The notes beneath the pieces were generated by a model. The model was not told the origin of the DNA and ran no database searches. It was given only the letters and a program-made list of their open reading frames with translations. A program made the position numbers and the translations under genes. This document shows positions 25,242 to 33,526 of a DNA stretch of 64,000 nucleotides, piece after piece. The stretch's first letter is position 1. Every line of letters starts with the position of its first letter. This DNA comes from an uncultured Marinobacter sp. (GTDB taxonomy: Bacteria > Pseudomonadota > Gammaproteobacteria > Pseudomonadales > Oleiphilaceae): positions 620,001 to 684,000 of the forward strand of contig NZ_CANLBK010000001.1 in NCBI RefSeq assembly GCF_947488835.1. Reading direction: 5' to 3'.

Positions 25242-26381
25242 TTAGTTTACTCCCACGCCTCCTGGCGGATTGGGTGGAGCAGCTTCACTCGTAGTTTGTT
25301 CAAGATTATCAGGTATCTTAGTTAATACCCTCACGTCATCAATCGCATACCATTCTTCATAACGCCGTTCATTGGGGTATCCTTGAAAATAATCGTTTCC
25401 ACCAAGCCCGAAGACATTCCAAGATACACCAGGCTTCCCTACAGGAACCCAATTAACTTTGTCAGTGTGTAATATTTGGGTGTCATTAATCCATTGCGTC
25501 AAGACTCCGTCTAGCTTTCCCTTACCAGAGTTTAGCTTTACGAAAAAAGCAACCTTATTCCATGTCCCTGGCGGCCCAAACACCTGCTCCATCGACACTG
25601 CTTTTGTCGAACTCGGGGTGATGTACCCTCCATTTATTTGGTCAGGTAACTTTGCGTCACCGCCATCTGGAGCCATCCCTGCAAGGCTGCGCCCCATATA
25701 AGAAAGGGAATAATCCCCTGAATGTGGCTTTCCTGGGATCTCCGGAGCTCCCTCCTCGCCACCAATGCCATATAGTGATAGCTTATTACGAATCCCGTAT
25801 CGTGGCCCCCCTTTAATCGACCAGTCGAGTGCGGGATGGGAAGTGCTATCAAAATATTTAAAAGGATCGTTCCAATCTCCAGTCCAAGAATAAACACGAA
25901 ATATTTTCGCGTTTCCTAATTTATCGGTGGCGTAGCTTTCATACATCTCTTTTGAAAACGAAATATAAAACTCGAAGTATGCTTGAGATTGGTCGCCTAT
26001 ACGCTTCAACAAAACCCCATCAGAATTCCACTTATTCCACCCGGGATCATAACTGTCTCTCCAACTAACCATGGATTTGCCTACGCCTCCGCGCGACTTG
26101 TCTGAGTTAGCTGCTAGAATTTCGACGGCTTCATGTCGATCACCATGCCCGGTTGAGGGTCCCCATTGCGTATCAATTCTTGCAAAACTCCAACCCTCGG
26201 GAATAACATCGCCTCTTGAGGGTAGGCGCGAATTTGTGGATGACGGATGCGTATTCCCTGTCCAGTCGGGCTGATCGTCAAACGTTTCCTCAAAAACGAT
26301 TTCCCCTTGGCTAACCGATGCCCAAAAAAGTAAACAGCTGGTCAAAACGGTTCGAATTAATAGCGTCTTTCTATAAATCAT
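25242..26381 (-). CDS. Secreted protein of unknown function, lectin/lyase-like beta fold suspected
   Basis: A 379-residue protein with a signal peptide (basic MIYRK, hydrophobic core, cleavage after about residue 26 at SQG). The mature start FEETFDDQPDW and internal segments such as QAYFEFYISFSKEMY, TWNKVAFFVKLNSG and YEEWYAIDDVRVL are the kind of strands found in concanavalin-A-like jelly-roll domains of polysaccharide-binding or -cleaving proteins. I do not recognise a specific family. The C terminus is Pro/Gly-rich (PPNPPGGVG) with no PEP-CTERM signal. AAGGGTC lies 7 bases before the ATG. The gene is alone between an IS3 remnant and an IS66 remnant. Binding or processing of the cell's own polysaccharide is a guess from location. 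Confidence 0.65.
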   Translation of the reverse strand: MIYRKTLLIRTVLTSCLLFWASVSQGEIVFEETFDDQPDWTGNTHPSSTNSRLPSRGDVIPEGWSFARIDTQWGPSTGHGDRHEAVEILAANSDKSRGGVGKSMVSWRDSYDPGWNKWNSDGVLLKRIGDQSQAYFEFYISFSKEMYESYATDKLGNAKIFRVYSWTGDWNDPFKYFDSTSHPALDWSIKGGPRYGIRNKLSLYGIGGEEGAPEIPGKPHSGDYSLSYMGRSLAGMAPDGGDAKLPDQINGGYITPSSTKAVSMEQVFGPPGTWNKVAFFVKLNSGKGKLDGVLTQWINDTQILHTDKVNWVPVGKPGVSWNVFGLGGNDYFQGYPNERRYEEWYAIDDVRVLTKIPDNLEQTTSEAAPPNPPGGVGVN

Positions 26382-26842
26382 AACTTGACCCTTTGCCCAC
26401 CAAGATTAAGAATGTTTTTCCTGTGTTCACTTGCCTACCTATCAAGACTAGCACACCGCAATGTACACGTAAGTCTGAACTTTCTCACCAGCGTCAGAAA
26501 TCACACCGTTCCTTCCTCAGTTCCAAGGGACTGGCAAAATAGAACGTGAATTCTTCGTATTCCCGCTTTGGTGGGATCACTGTTAACTCGACCCTACCAT
26601 ACAGACCATCACCGGTATTAGTTGGCCTGCCATTTTAGTGAAGATTAAGGCCTGACGGAGTCTTAACGACTAACTTGCTAGACACTTGGACAAGACCTTA
26701 CATGTCCATGATGTAGCCCCTAACGATGTAGCGCACCTAGTGTAGATTTATAATACACTTAGTTCTGAATAAACTGGACAAACCCAACTGATAGTGAGTG
26801 ATCATAACTCACTGTTTTTGATTAACATTAACAGTTAGTTAA
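26382..26842. other. Non-coding stretch between the secreted protein gene and the IS66 remnant
   Basis: No coding sequence is supported here. The left part must contain the promoter of the minus-strand secreted protein gene. The only clear structure is the hairpin at 26793-26819. Confidence 0.4.
26793..26819 (+). terminator. Terminator-like hairpin
   Basis: AGTGAGT pairs with ACTCACT around a seven-base loop and is followed by GTTTTT. The stem is short and AT-containing. No plus-strand gene ends nearby, so its function is doubtful. Confidence 0.35.
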
Positions 26843-27310
26843 CCAGGCGCATAATCCAGGTTTTCACTGACCTCTTCGCCTATGAACTTTAGTAGGGAGC
26901 CACAACTGCATGGGGGGTCCGGTTCATTGTGGATCAGCGTGCGCGGCAGTTCGAGCAAATGCAGCGTGCGTTTGGGCTGCAGTTTTGGCTTCGCTGGTGT
27001 TCCAGTGCCGCTTCAATGGCGGCAAATTCGCAGTCGAACAGCTCATCCATTAGGTTGCGCAGAACCGCATACTGTTGTTACCTGCGCTTTGCGAACTTAT
27101 GGCAATTCAGAATCACCAGTGCGTGGCTCAGTTTTTCGATGACCGCATCGCAGTGCACCAGCGTTCGATCTTTTAGTTCCAGCGCCTATTCCTTGGCTTC
27201 CAAATGCACAATCAACTCCGCGTCAGGGCAAGAGGATTATCAGAAGAGAAGTAGGGGGTGCCATACTGAGCCGTATTCCAAGCTATGGTCACCAAGACGA
27301 TGAGCCATTC
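26843..27310 (-). pseudogene. IS66 tnpC transposase, N-terminal fragment
   Basis: On the minus strand, damaged frames read EKLSHALVILNCHKFAKRR, then LPRTLIHNEPDPPCSCG and GEEVSENLDYAPG, matching the leucine-zipper start, the zinc-finger CxCG and the GEDVSExLDYVP region of IS66 transposases. The frame changes at least once and the DDE catalytic domain is absent. Confidence 0.8.
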
Positions 27311-27339
27311 TGGTGATGATCTGGGTAACTGGATAGTGG

Positions 27340-27676
27340 TTACAAAACCGAGATCACACCGGTCGCACCGAGACGTTGCCATGGCAGCCCTTGAGCCAGC
27401 GCGGCCAACTGTTCGTCCGTTAACAGCTATTGTCTGCCACGCCAAGTTACGGCCCAGCGGAATTTACCGCGATTCAATCGACGGGCACAGGGTCAGTTGC
27501 TGAAGCCATCGTGAATCAAAACTTTCATTCGGTTGCCCCCGTTTACTTGCGAGCAAGTACGCACCATGATGTCGGGCTGAGCCGTACACTTGAACGCAAC
27601 GCGCCACCGCCTTGGCTGGACCGGCCCGCATATCCAAGGGCTCGGTGGCCAGCCAGATCTCGTCAATGCGGATCAT
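27340..27676 (-). pseudogene. IS66 tnpB (Orf2), interrupted
   Basis: It starts MIRIDEIWLATEPLDMRAG (a typical Orf2 start), then needs a frame change to read NRMKVLIHDGFSN, which is followed by a stop, and later RRLNRGKFRWAV and LLTDEQLAALAQGLPWQRLG with another stop between. The protein cannot be made intact. Confidence 0.82.
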
Positions 27677-28027
27677 GGCAACAGTTCGCGTAGAAACGCC
27701 GCACATTGCTGACTGCCACTCCACCACAACCGGGCCGCCGGCTCGTGGAATCTCGATTCGGATGGTGTGATCCTTATCGACAGGCCTTGTGGTATTTCCG
27801 ACTGCTCCCGGCAAACGAACTGGCACAAAGGCTGGGGGTAGACTTCCACCGTCTTGCTTCGACTCCCTGATCCAACGCCGAGGTTGGTTGGCGTTGAGGT
27901 CATTGTCCAGGGCGATACGGAAAACAGACGCACCAGGATTTTGGCACTCAGCCACCAACCGAGCTTTAAATACCGGAGCGTGCCGGCGACGTTTTCGGTA
28001 AGGGCGGGTTACGCTTACGTTGTTCAT
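27673..28027 (-). pseudogene. IS66 tnpA (Orf1), probably frameshifted
   Basis: It begins MNNVSVTRPYRKRRRHAPVF and KARLVAECQNPGASVFRIAL, the helix-turn-helix region of IS66 Orf1, and continues with PRRWIRESKQDGG. The expected C terminus (QCAAFLRELLP) lies in a different frame from the start, while the original frame runs on into tnpB, so a single-base indel near 27700 is likely. Confidence 0.78.
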
Positions 28028-28110
28028 AGATAGTGTCCACTAAAGAATAAGTGGAAACTTTCTTGAAGGTTGCGGCATCAGGCTCAAGATGGGTTGGCCG
28101 GACGGTTACC

Positions 28111-28460
28111 GGTGGCTAGGTATTTGGTAAGAATTGAGCTACCCGCCAAAGATACTATTGGAAGCACTTCAGCTTATTTTGAGGTTGAGACCAACTATCG
28201 TGCTGAACCCTGCTCTTTGCGAATTTCAAAATATTGGCTTTAACACTTCTAAGCCTTTATCCAAACTAGGCAATCTCTAGGCTGGTGTCACTTAATTAGT
28301 TATGATTACGCGCTTGGCGGCTGATCAACTGCAGCGCAGTAAAAGAAGGACTGCATACCGGGTTTTGAGACCTTCCCCGAGCCGTTTTCGAAAGCTAGCC
28401 AGTTGTAAAAAAGAACAAGATTGGTTGTGCGCAGTTTAAGTTCCTAAAAAGGCAATTCCA
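28111..28460. other. Gap between the IS66 remnant and the kinase cassette
   Basis: I see no coding sequence in these 350 bases. They should hold the promoter of the downstream plus-strand cassette, but no convincing -35/-10 pair stands out. Confidence 0.35.
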
Positions 28461-29387
28461 ATGAGCAAGCAGAATACGAAATTGCACGTTAATCCTAGAA
28501 GCACCGGCATTGTTTCAGCTAATACCTATGAAAAGCACACCCAAAAAATTAACCTGATGCCCGAAGCGCTGGAGCTTACTCGTTGCCGAGACTTGAGCAT
28601 TCGCACTAAGCACGTCAACGTAGTGGAATTGGTTGACTTTAACGAGACAACAAACCGCCTCACCACCCGCAGAGTGGATGCACAGGAATTGTTCCTCAAG
28701 GTCTGGAATTCAACCTATTTTTTGGGACGCTTAAAAGGTCACCATCTCTCTGAGCCAGACACTTTGCGAGCTAGAATTATTGAACTCGGTAGCTGGCTAA
28801 AAAAGTATCACCTCAGCTCCATCGAAGAATCCACCGAAGGTGCAAGTGGCAGATCACTTGAAGCCGACTTTCACAAGAAGATAAAAGACATAAGACGAAA
28901 CCGCCTGATCCCTGAAACCAAACTAGCGCGAATCGAAAAAAAGTTTGGAAAGGATTTCAGCAATCTTAGCCAGCCAAGCTATCTTAACCTGAATGGCGCA
29001 TTTCCATGCCGTGTCCATGGCGACTTCACAATCTATAACATTCTCATTGATCACCAAAACGACTTACACATTCTCGATTTTGGCGATACTCGGATATCAG
29101 GTAACTTCGAAGACTTAGCGCGTTTTTACAGCGGTTTGTGGGCTATATCCCGTACAAACCGTAGTCGTTTCAAGCTTCTTTCTGATTTACCTGAACGCTT
29201 CTTGAACGCCTACGGGGTATCGCATGAAATTACAGAAACTCCCTACTTCCGTTGTAACTTAGCCTTTAACTTCCTTACACATCTCGCCGCTCAAAATTAT
29301 ATGAAAGAGCTTTTATCATGGAATTCGAATCGAGAAATGAGTCTAATAACAAAGGCTGGATTAGAGTGGATTTACGAACAAATCTAG
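28461..29387 (+). CDS. APH/choline-kinase-like phosphotransferase (1)
   Basis: A 308-residue protein with the catalytic signatures of aminoglycoside/choline kinases: HGDFTIYNIL with His186 and Asp188 (Brenner's motif), followed by LDFGD (Asp206 as the metal ligand). The N-terminal lobe is short and the first 60 residues are not clearly kinase-like. It should phosphorylate a small hydroxylated molecule, such as a sugar, an amino alcohol or a lipid-linked group, in the cytoplasm. It is the first of three closely spaced plus-strand genes, with a second APH-like kinase in third place. AAGG lies 8 bases before the ATG. The location in a polysaccharide island, near a CDP-alcohol phosphotransferase gene, hints at making a phospho-alcohol for decoration. 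Confidence 0.75.
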   Translation: MSKQNTKLHVNPRSTGIVSANTYEKHTQKINLMPEALELTRCRDLSIRTKHVNVVELVDFNETTNRLTTRRVDAQELFLKVWNSTYFLGRLKGHHLSEPDTLRARIIELGSWLKKYHLSSIEESTEGASGRSLEADFHKKIKDIRRNRLIPETKLARIEKKFGKDFSNLSQPSYLNLNGAFPCRVHGDFTIYNILIDHQNDLHILDFGDTRISGNFEDLARFYSGLWAISRTNRSRFKLLSDLPERFLNAYGVSHEITETPYFRCNLAFNFLTHLAAQNYMKELLSWNSNREMSLITKAGLEWIYEQI

Positions 29388-29466
29388 GAGGATCTTATAC
29401 AATCAGATAATAATCTAACCTCGGTCCCCACTTAATCTTTCATAGCGTCAAGGAATTGATGAACCT

Positions 29467-29934
29467 ATGCAAAACCCCACTGTTATCGAAGAACATTTTC
29501 GCCAGCTCGAAGACGTACTTAAAAGCCCTGTTGCTGCATGCGAACCTCGAAACCGAGCACAGACACTTATAAAAGCTAGGCAAATACTCGATACTTCAGC
29601 ACAGTGCTGCATTGTAGTAGCTACCAGTATCAGCTCGAATCCAGTTCACAATATCATCGATCTGTACAGAAGTATGAGCTGCCTAAAATACATACAACGA
29701 CAACTATGTGAAGAATACGTTCCTTTGCATACCTGCCTAATTGGCATCTACCCTTCCCTGGAGTACCCTGCTTGTGTTTACGAGCTCAACACTAACGCTG
29801 ACCGTTATGTTATAAACAATGTATTTCCCTATGCTTCCTCCCCTCTGATAACTCTACTCAAGTATGTGATCAGTAAGTTTATTGGGTCCAACCCTTCGGT
29901 CGGCGGATTAGGCTTGGCTTTTTACAAGGGGTAA
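29467..29934 (+). CDS. Hypothetical protein between two kinases
   Basis: A 155-residue protein I do not recognise. It has a helical N-terminal 45 residues, a hydrophobic strand CCIVVATSISSNP, several cysteines (five in the first 105 residues) and no signal peptide or clear membrane helix. It lies 79 bases after the first kinase and two bases before the second, so all three are probably one transcript. The Shine-Dalgarno AAGGA is 13 bases from the ATG, longer than ideal, so the start is uncertain. Cytoplasmic location and a role alongside the kinases are inferences. Confidence 0.6.
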   Translation: MQNPTVIEEHFRQLEDVLKSPVAACEPRNRAQTLIKARQILDTSAQCCIVVATSISSNPVHNIIDLYRSMSCLKYIQRQLCEEYVPLHTCLIGIYPSLEYPACVYELNTNADRYVINNVFPYASSPLITLLKYVISKFIGSNPSVGGLGLAFYKG

Positions 29935-29936
29935 CA

Positions 29937-30884
29937 ATGCTATTTGTTAATCGATTTCTCTCGGACGCAAGGTTACATGACATCCACCTTACCGATCACT
30001 CCGTGGCGTGCATCAGCACAACGCGTCCCATCTATCTGGTTTTTGGCGATTCATCTGATTATCCAATCTACGTGATTAGAGAATTGAATGACGAACAGGA
30101 TTTATACACACATCAAGTCCACAACCATTTGTATCAACTGGTCGGGAATCAGGTCCCAAAAATTGTTGGGATTTATGAATATGAAGGTGGAAAGTACAGC
30201 GTTCAACGTGGAGTGAAAGGCCTTCCTTGGTTTCAGATCAAATCAAAATTTCGAACTGAAGAAGCACGAATACGCTTAGAGAACAGACTATGGAATTCTC
30301 TGAATGAGTTTCATAACGCGCTTGCGACAAGCACTAGTTTCACTAGTCTAAGCGCTAATGAAACCAAAAAACTTCAGCCCCATAAAGAGCTTCTTCACGC
30401 CTACGAGGAATATAAAAGTGTAGAATGCTCTGAGAACGATGCGCTTGATAAACTGGTTAAATTTGCTGTCAAAGATCTATTAGAGATGCCAACCTGCATG
30501 GGGATACCGCAACATGGTGACTTCTGCTTGAACAATTTGATTATCGATACGGCACATGTAACTGTAATTGACTTTGAAGATTTCGCAATAACAACAATGC
30601 CGATGTATGATCACTTCACTCTGGCACTATCATTACCCTCATGCCCGGAAGATCCAAGCGTGGCAGTCAACATTCTGAATGGGTCAAAAATCATATGTGG
30701 AGCTAAAAAAATTGGTATTGATTCCGATTGTATTCGATGGCATTTCCTCCACCATATCTTGCTTCGACTAGGTCCATGGAGTGCTGGCCCTAAAAGAGCA
30801 GTACATAGAGCTTGGTTAAAAAATATATTAGGGAACTTTGTTGATAAACAACTACCACTGACAAATCACGGTAACAGATGCTAG
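29937..30884 (+). CDS. APH/choline-kinase-like phosphotransferase (2)
   Basis: A 315-residue kinase-fold protein. PQHGDFCLNNLI gives His193 and Asp195 of the catalytic loop, and VIDFEDF (Asp212) is the metal-binding motif. The N-terminal lobe contains YVIRELNDEQDLYTHQ, fitting the ATP-binding sheet. The sequence differs clearly from the kinase at 28461, so this is not a recent duplication. AAGGGG precedes the ATG with good spacing and the gap to the previous gene is two bases. The substrate is unknown; phosphorylation of a sugar or alcohol used in the surface polysaccharide is the contextual guess. Confidence 0.75.
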   Translation: MLFVNRFLSDARLHDIHLTDHSVACISTTRPIYLVFGDSSDYPIYVIRELNDEQDLYTHQVHNHLYQLVGNQVPKIVGIYEYEGGKYSVQRGVKGLPWFQIKSKFRTEEARIRLENRLWNSLNEFHNALATSTSFTSLSANETKKLQPHKELLHAYEEYKSVECSENDALDKLVKFAVKDLLEMPTCMGIPQHGDFCLNNLIIDTAHVTVIDFEDFAITTMPMYDHFTLALSLPSCPEDPSVAVNILNGSKIICGAKKIGIDSDCIRWHFLHHILLRLGPWSAGPKRAVHRAWLKNILGNFVDKQLPLTNHGNRC

Positions 30885-31109
30885 CAACCCACTCGTTCAT
30901 TTAACGGTTATTTAATATATTCGTTTAATGCATTTATAATAATATATTTCAGACTTTTCTTATATAAAACTACTTATCTTTTTTTGTCAGAGTCACTTTT
31001 AAAATCGCATAAAAACAATCCGAGTTAGTTATAAAAAAATCCGTCAATAGGTAAGTTCCAATTTAGGCGCTTTGAAATTTCGTACTGAGGATTAACACCA
31101 GTAATCAAC

Positions 31110-32552
31110 TCAACGCTTTAATTTCGCCCTATAAATTTCGACAATCTCGTCTTTTAACGGGTGCTTGGTAGCAAATACAGCTGCTATCCAAACGGCAGGT
31201 AGCACTACTGAGATCTCAAGGATCGAATAAAGTGAACTGTTAGTTTCATAGGGAAAGATATGAGCAAGTAGTGTAGCTGCCAACCAACATATTGAAGAAA
31301 CAATAGCGCTTGAAGTCAGTGACCGAATGTAACGAAAAACACCAAGTCCAATCGCTGTCTTTACAAAAAAACCTGACGCCAAAAAGTCGATTATACCGGA
31401 AAAAACAAACGCATATCCTACACCCATTAAACCCCAGTTTTGATATGCTAGTATAATCGAAAACAAAAAAACAACGAACACAAGAATTTCTTTGACTAGT
31501 ACCAAAGTTTCTTTTCCCACTGCCACGAGAGCATTTGGCGCTAATATATGCCCGGTGCGGAAAATTGCCCAAAAAGCCACAACTGTCGCTATTGGAGCCG
31601 AATCATCCCACTGATCACCAAACATAAGCCGAATTGCAGGTAAACTTGCTACACTCGCTACAGCCAGCACTGGCCAGAGAATGCCCGCAATCAATTGGGA
31701 AGCTCTGGTATATGCGTAGGACAGACTCTCATTTCTCTTTTTAACATCGGACAAATAGGGTAAAGCAACGGGCGTCACGCCGGAGAGAAGGGTGTTCTGC
31801 AAAAATAACATGAACCCAAGCCCGCGCGAAAACATCCCAACCTGGGCAGGGCCTCCCATCTTACCAATTACCATATCCGGCACGGTATTTTGGGCTTTTT
31901 GAAGCATATGGCTCAAAGAAGTATAAACCCCAAGCTTTGCAATTGGCTTTATCTCTTTAAATCTTGGGCGGTAAACTTTCACATCCCTAGTAAAGTATAT
32001 ATATAGCAAGAACTGTACAAATGCCGTAAATAACCCAGACATCGCTAAGGAATAATAACTAAACCCCCTAAAAATTAAAACGACAACCATAATTAAAGAA
32101 GCAAAGGAAGAAAACAATCGTATAAACGATATCTCTTTGAACTTATACCGCCGAGCCAACAACGCATTAGGAATACTTATGTAAGGAGCAAAAATAAAAC
32201 TTACAGACAATATTTTGAATATCAGAGATAAATCTGGAATATCAAAGAACTTTGACAGCGGATTAGATGCAAAAAAAACACCCAACCCAAGCCCCCAACA
32301 TATAATCACAGTTAAGCCATAAGCAGACCTGATCTTATCCTCTGTAAGCTCTTTCTCTCTTATCAAATACGAGTTAGCACCAAGGATCCTAAACTCACTA
32401 ATTATAACAACAATCGAGCTAGCCATTGCATATACGCCTATTTCCTCCGGAGTTAGCATTCGAGCAATAACAATAGTGCTAACAAGACCAACAGCCATTA
32501 AAGCATAGCGGCCCAAAGAGGAGTAAAGCAAAGCATACCTAACACTTGACAT
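31110..32552 (-). CDS. Oligosaccharide flippase (Wzx-like, MATE/MOP superfamily)
   Basis: A 480-residue polytopic membrane protein with about 12-14 hydrophobic segments. It begins SSVRYALLYSSLGRYALM and continues with VIARMLTPEEIGVYAMASSI, the signature start of polysaccharide flippases. It should move lipid-linked repeat units across the inner membrane. The ATG at 32552 is preferred to a TTG five codons upstream. DNA is AT-rich, unlike the core operon to its right. It lies downstream of a dead glycosyltransferase on the same strand, 945 bases beyond the end of the ligase gene, and is probably a late replacement for the broken flippase at 15144. Confidence 0.88.
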   Translation of the reverse strand: MSSVRYALLYSSLGRYALMAVGLVSTIVIARMLTPEEIGVYAMASSIVVIISEFRILGANSYLIREKELTEDKIRSAYGLTVIICWGLGLGVFFASNPLSKFFDIPDLSLIFKILSVSFIFAPYISIPNALLARRYKFKEISFIRLFSSFASLIMVVVLIFRGFSYYSLAMSGLFTAFVQFLLYIYFTRDVKVYRPRFKEIKPIAKLGVYTSLSHMLQKAQNTVPDMVIGKMGGPAQVGMFSRGLGFMLFLQNTLLSGVTPVALPYLSDVKKRNESLSYAYTRASQLIAGILWPVLAVASVASLPAIRLMFGDQWDDSAPIATVVAFWAIFRTGHILAPNALVAVGKETLVLVKEILVFVVFLFSIILAYQNWGLMGVGYAFVFSGIIDFLASGFFVKTAIGLGVFRYIRSLTSSAIVSSICWLAATLLAHIFPYETNSSLYSILEISVVLPAVWIAAVFATKHPLKDEIVEIYRAKLKR

Positions 32553-32731
32553 ATTATTTATAACCAAAGTTTAATTTAATATTATATGCCAGTTCAAGAT
32601 CGTCCTCTTACTGTGCACAACAAGGAGTTTCCGCTAACACCCAGATACGACCTTATAACCCGAAATTAAGTACCTTTATTTCGATGGCAACACGAAATTA
32701 ACTCAAACACTTACTTTCTTGTCTTTTCATA

Positions 32732-33526
32732 TTAATAATTAGCGAAATGGATCAATCCTTTGCGATAATGATAGCCTCCATAAGCTAAACGTGAGAAACG
32801 AGCTAGGATGGTGTCTTTCGACCGTATATCACAGTGCGCTTCAATTATCTGTAAATTTGCCCGAACCCTAAGCTGAGTACCACCTGACATATCGCCACCA
32901 TTAACCCCGTACTTCACTAAAGCGTATGCCACTACTCATACGCTATACACCTTAGCTATTCGTAACCATAGATCCAAATTTTCAGATGCTTTGAAGTCGG
33001 TGAAGTACATCCCGCTTCAGAGCTATATAGGTTACTACTACAGTTCCTCCAGTCGTTCGGTTTTGTACTAGAAGTTGAGAGTAGATTTCCCTTTTGATGT
33101 TGTGGTCCGCGAGCTATTCGTAATGTCTGAGCCTCTTGGTCAATTATCTCTGTCCCCGATTACACTAGACCCGCACCAACTTCACAGCGGTATTTGGAGC
33201 TCAAGTCTTTCTACCATCCAGAGATCATCACTACCGAGGAAAGCAATGAACTAACCCCTTGCCACAAGTATGCTATTGTTCCTGGCAATAACCTGCCCCT
33301 GATTTGGCTGAATTGTTACTTGAATCTAATCTGGAAATAGCGCCTCAAATTTTCTGAGGATCGATAATGTGGCATCGGTCGAGCCATCATTGATCACGAT
33401 AACTTCAATAGGCTCATAGGTCTGGTAAGGAACACTTTGTATAGTCTCAGAGACTAGCCTTTCACGGTTATATACCGGGACAATAACTGATACCAATTTA
33501 CTGGTTTTTCTTGGCTCTCGCGACAC
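32732..33526 (-). pseudogene. Decayed family 2 glycosyltransferase
   Basis: The start is intact for 66 residues (KLVSVIVPVYNRERLVSETI, then VIVINDGSTDATLSILRKFE). Reading on, the frame breaks but the family sequence continues: QPNQGQVIARNNSILVARG, a stop, FIAFLGSDDLWMVERLELQ (the DDLW metal site), then degraded sequence, DLWLRIAKVYS, and finally LVKYGVNGGDMSGGTQLRVR near the end. Several stops and frameshifts rule out a functional enzyme. Its start overlaps the end of the O-antigen-ligase-like gene by 29 bases, showing it was once a coupled member of the minus-strand operon. Confidence 0.85.

Larger units (their letters stand above)
26843..28110 (-). mobile_element. Degenerate IS66-family element
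   Basis: The minus strand carries, in order, an IS66 tnpA (28027 leftward), tnpB (27676-27340) and the N-terminal part of tnpC (to 26843), all damaged. The outer end is suggested by GTAACCGTCCGGC, read on the minus strand at about 28097-28109, which looks like an IS66-type terminal repeat. The other end, with most of tnpC, is missing. Base composition is more GC-rich than the surrounding island. Confidence 0.82.
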
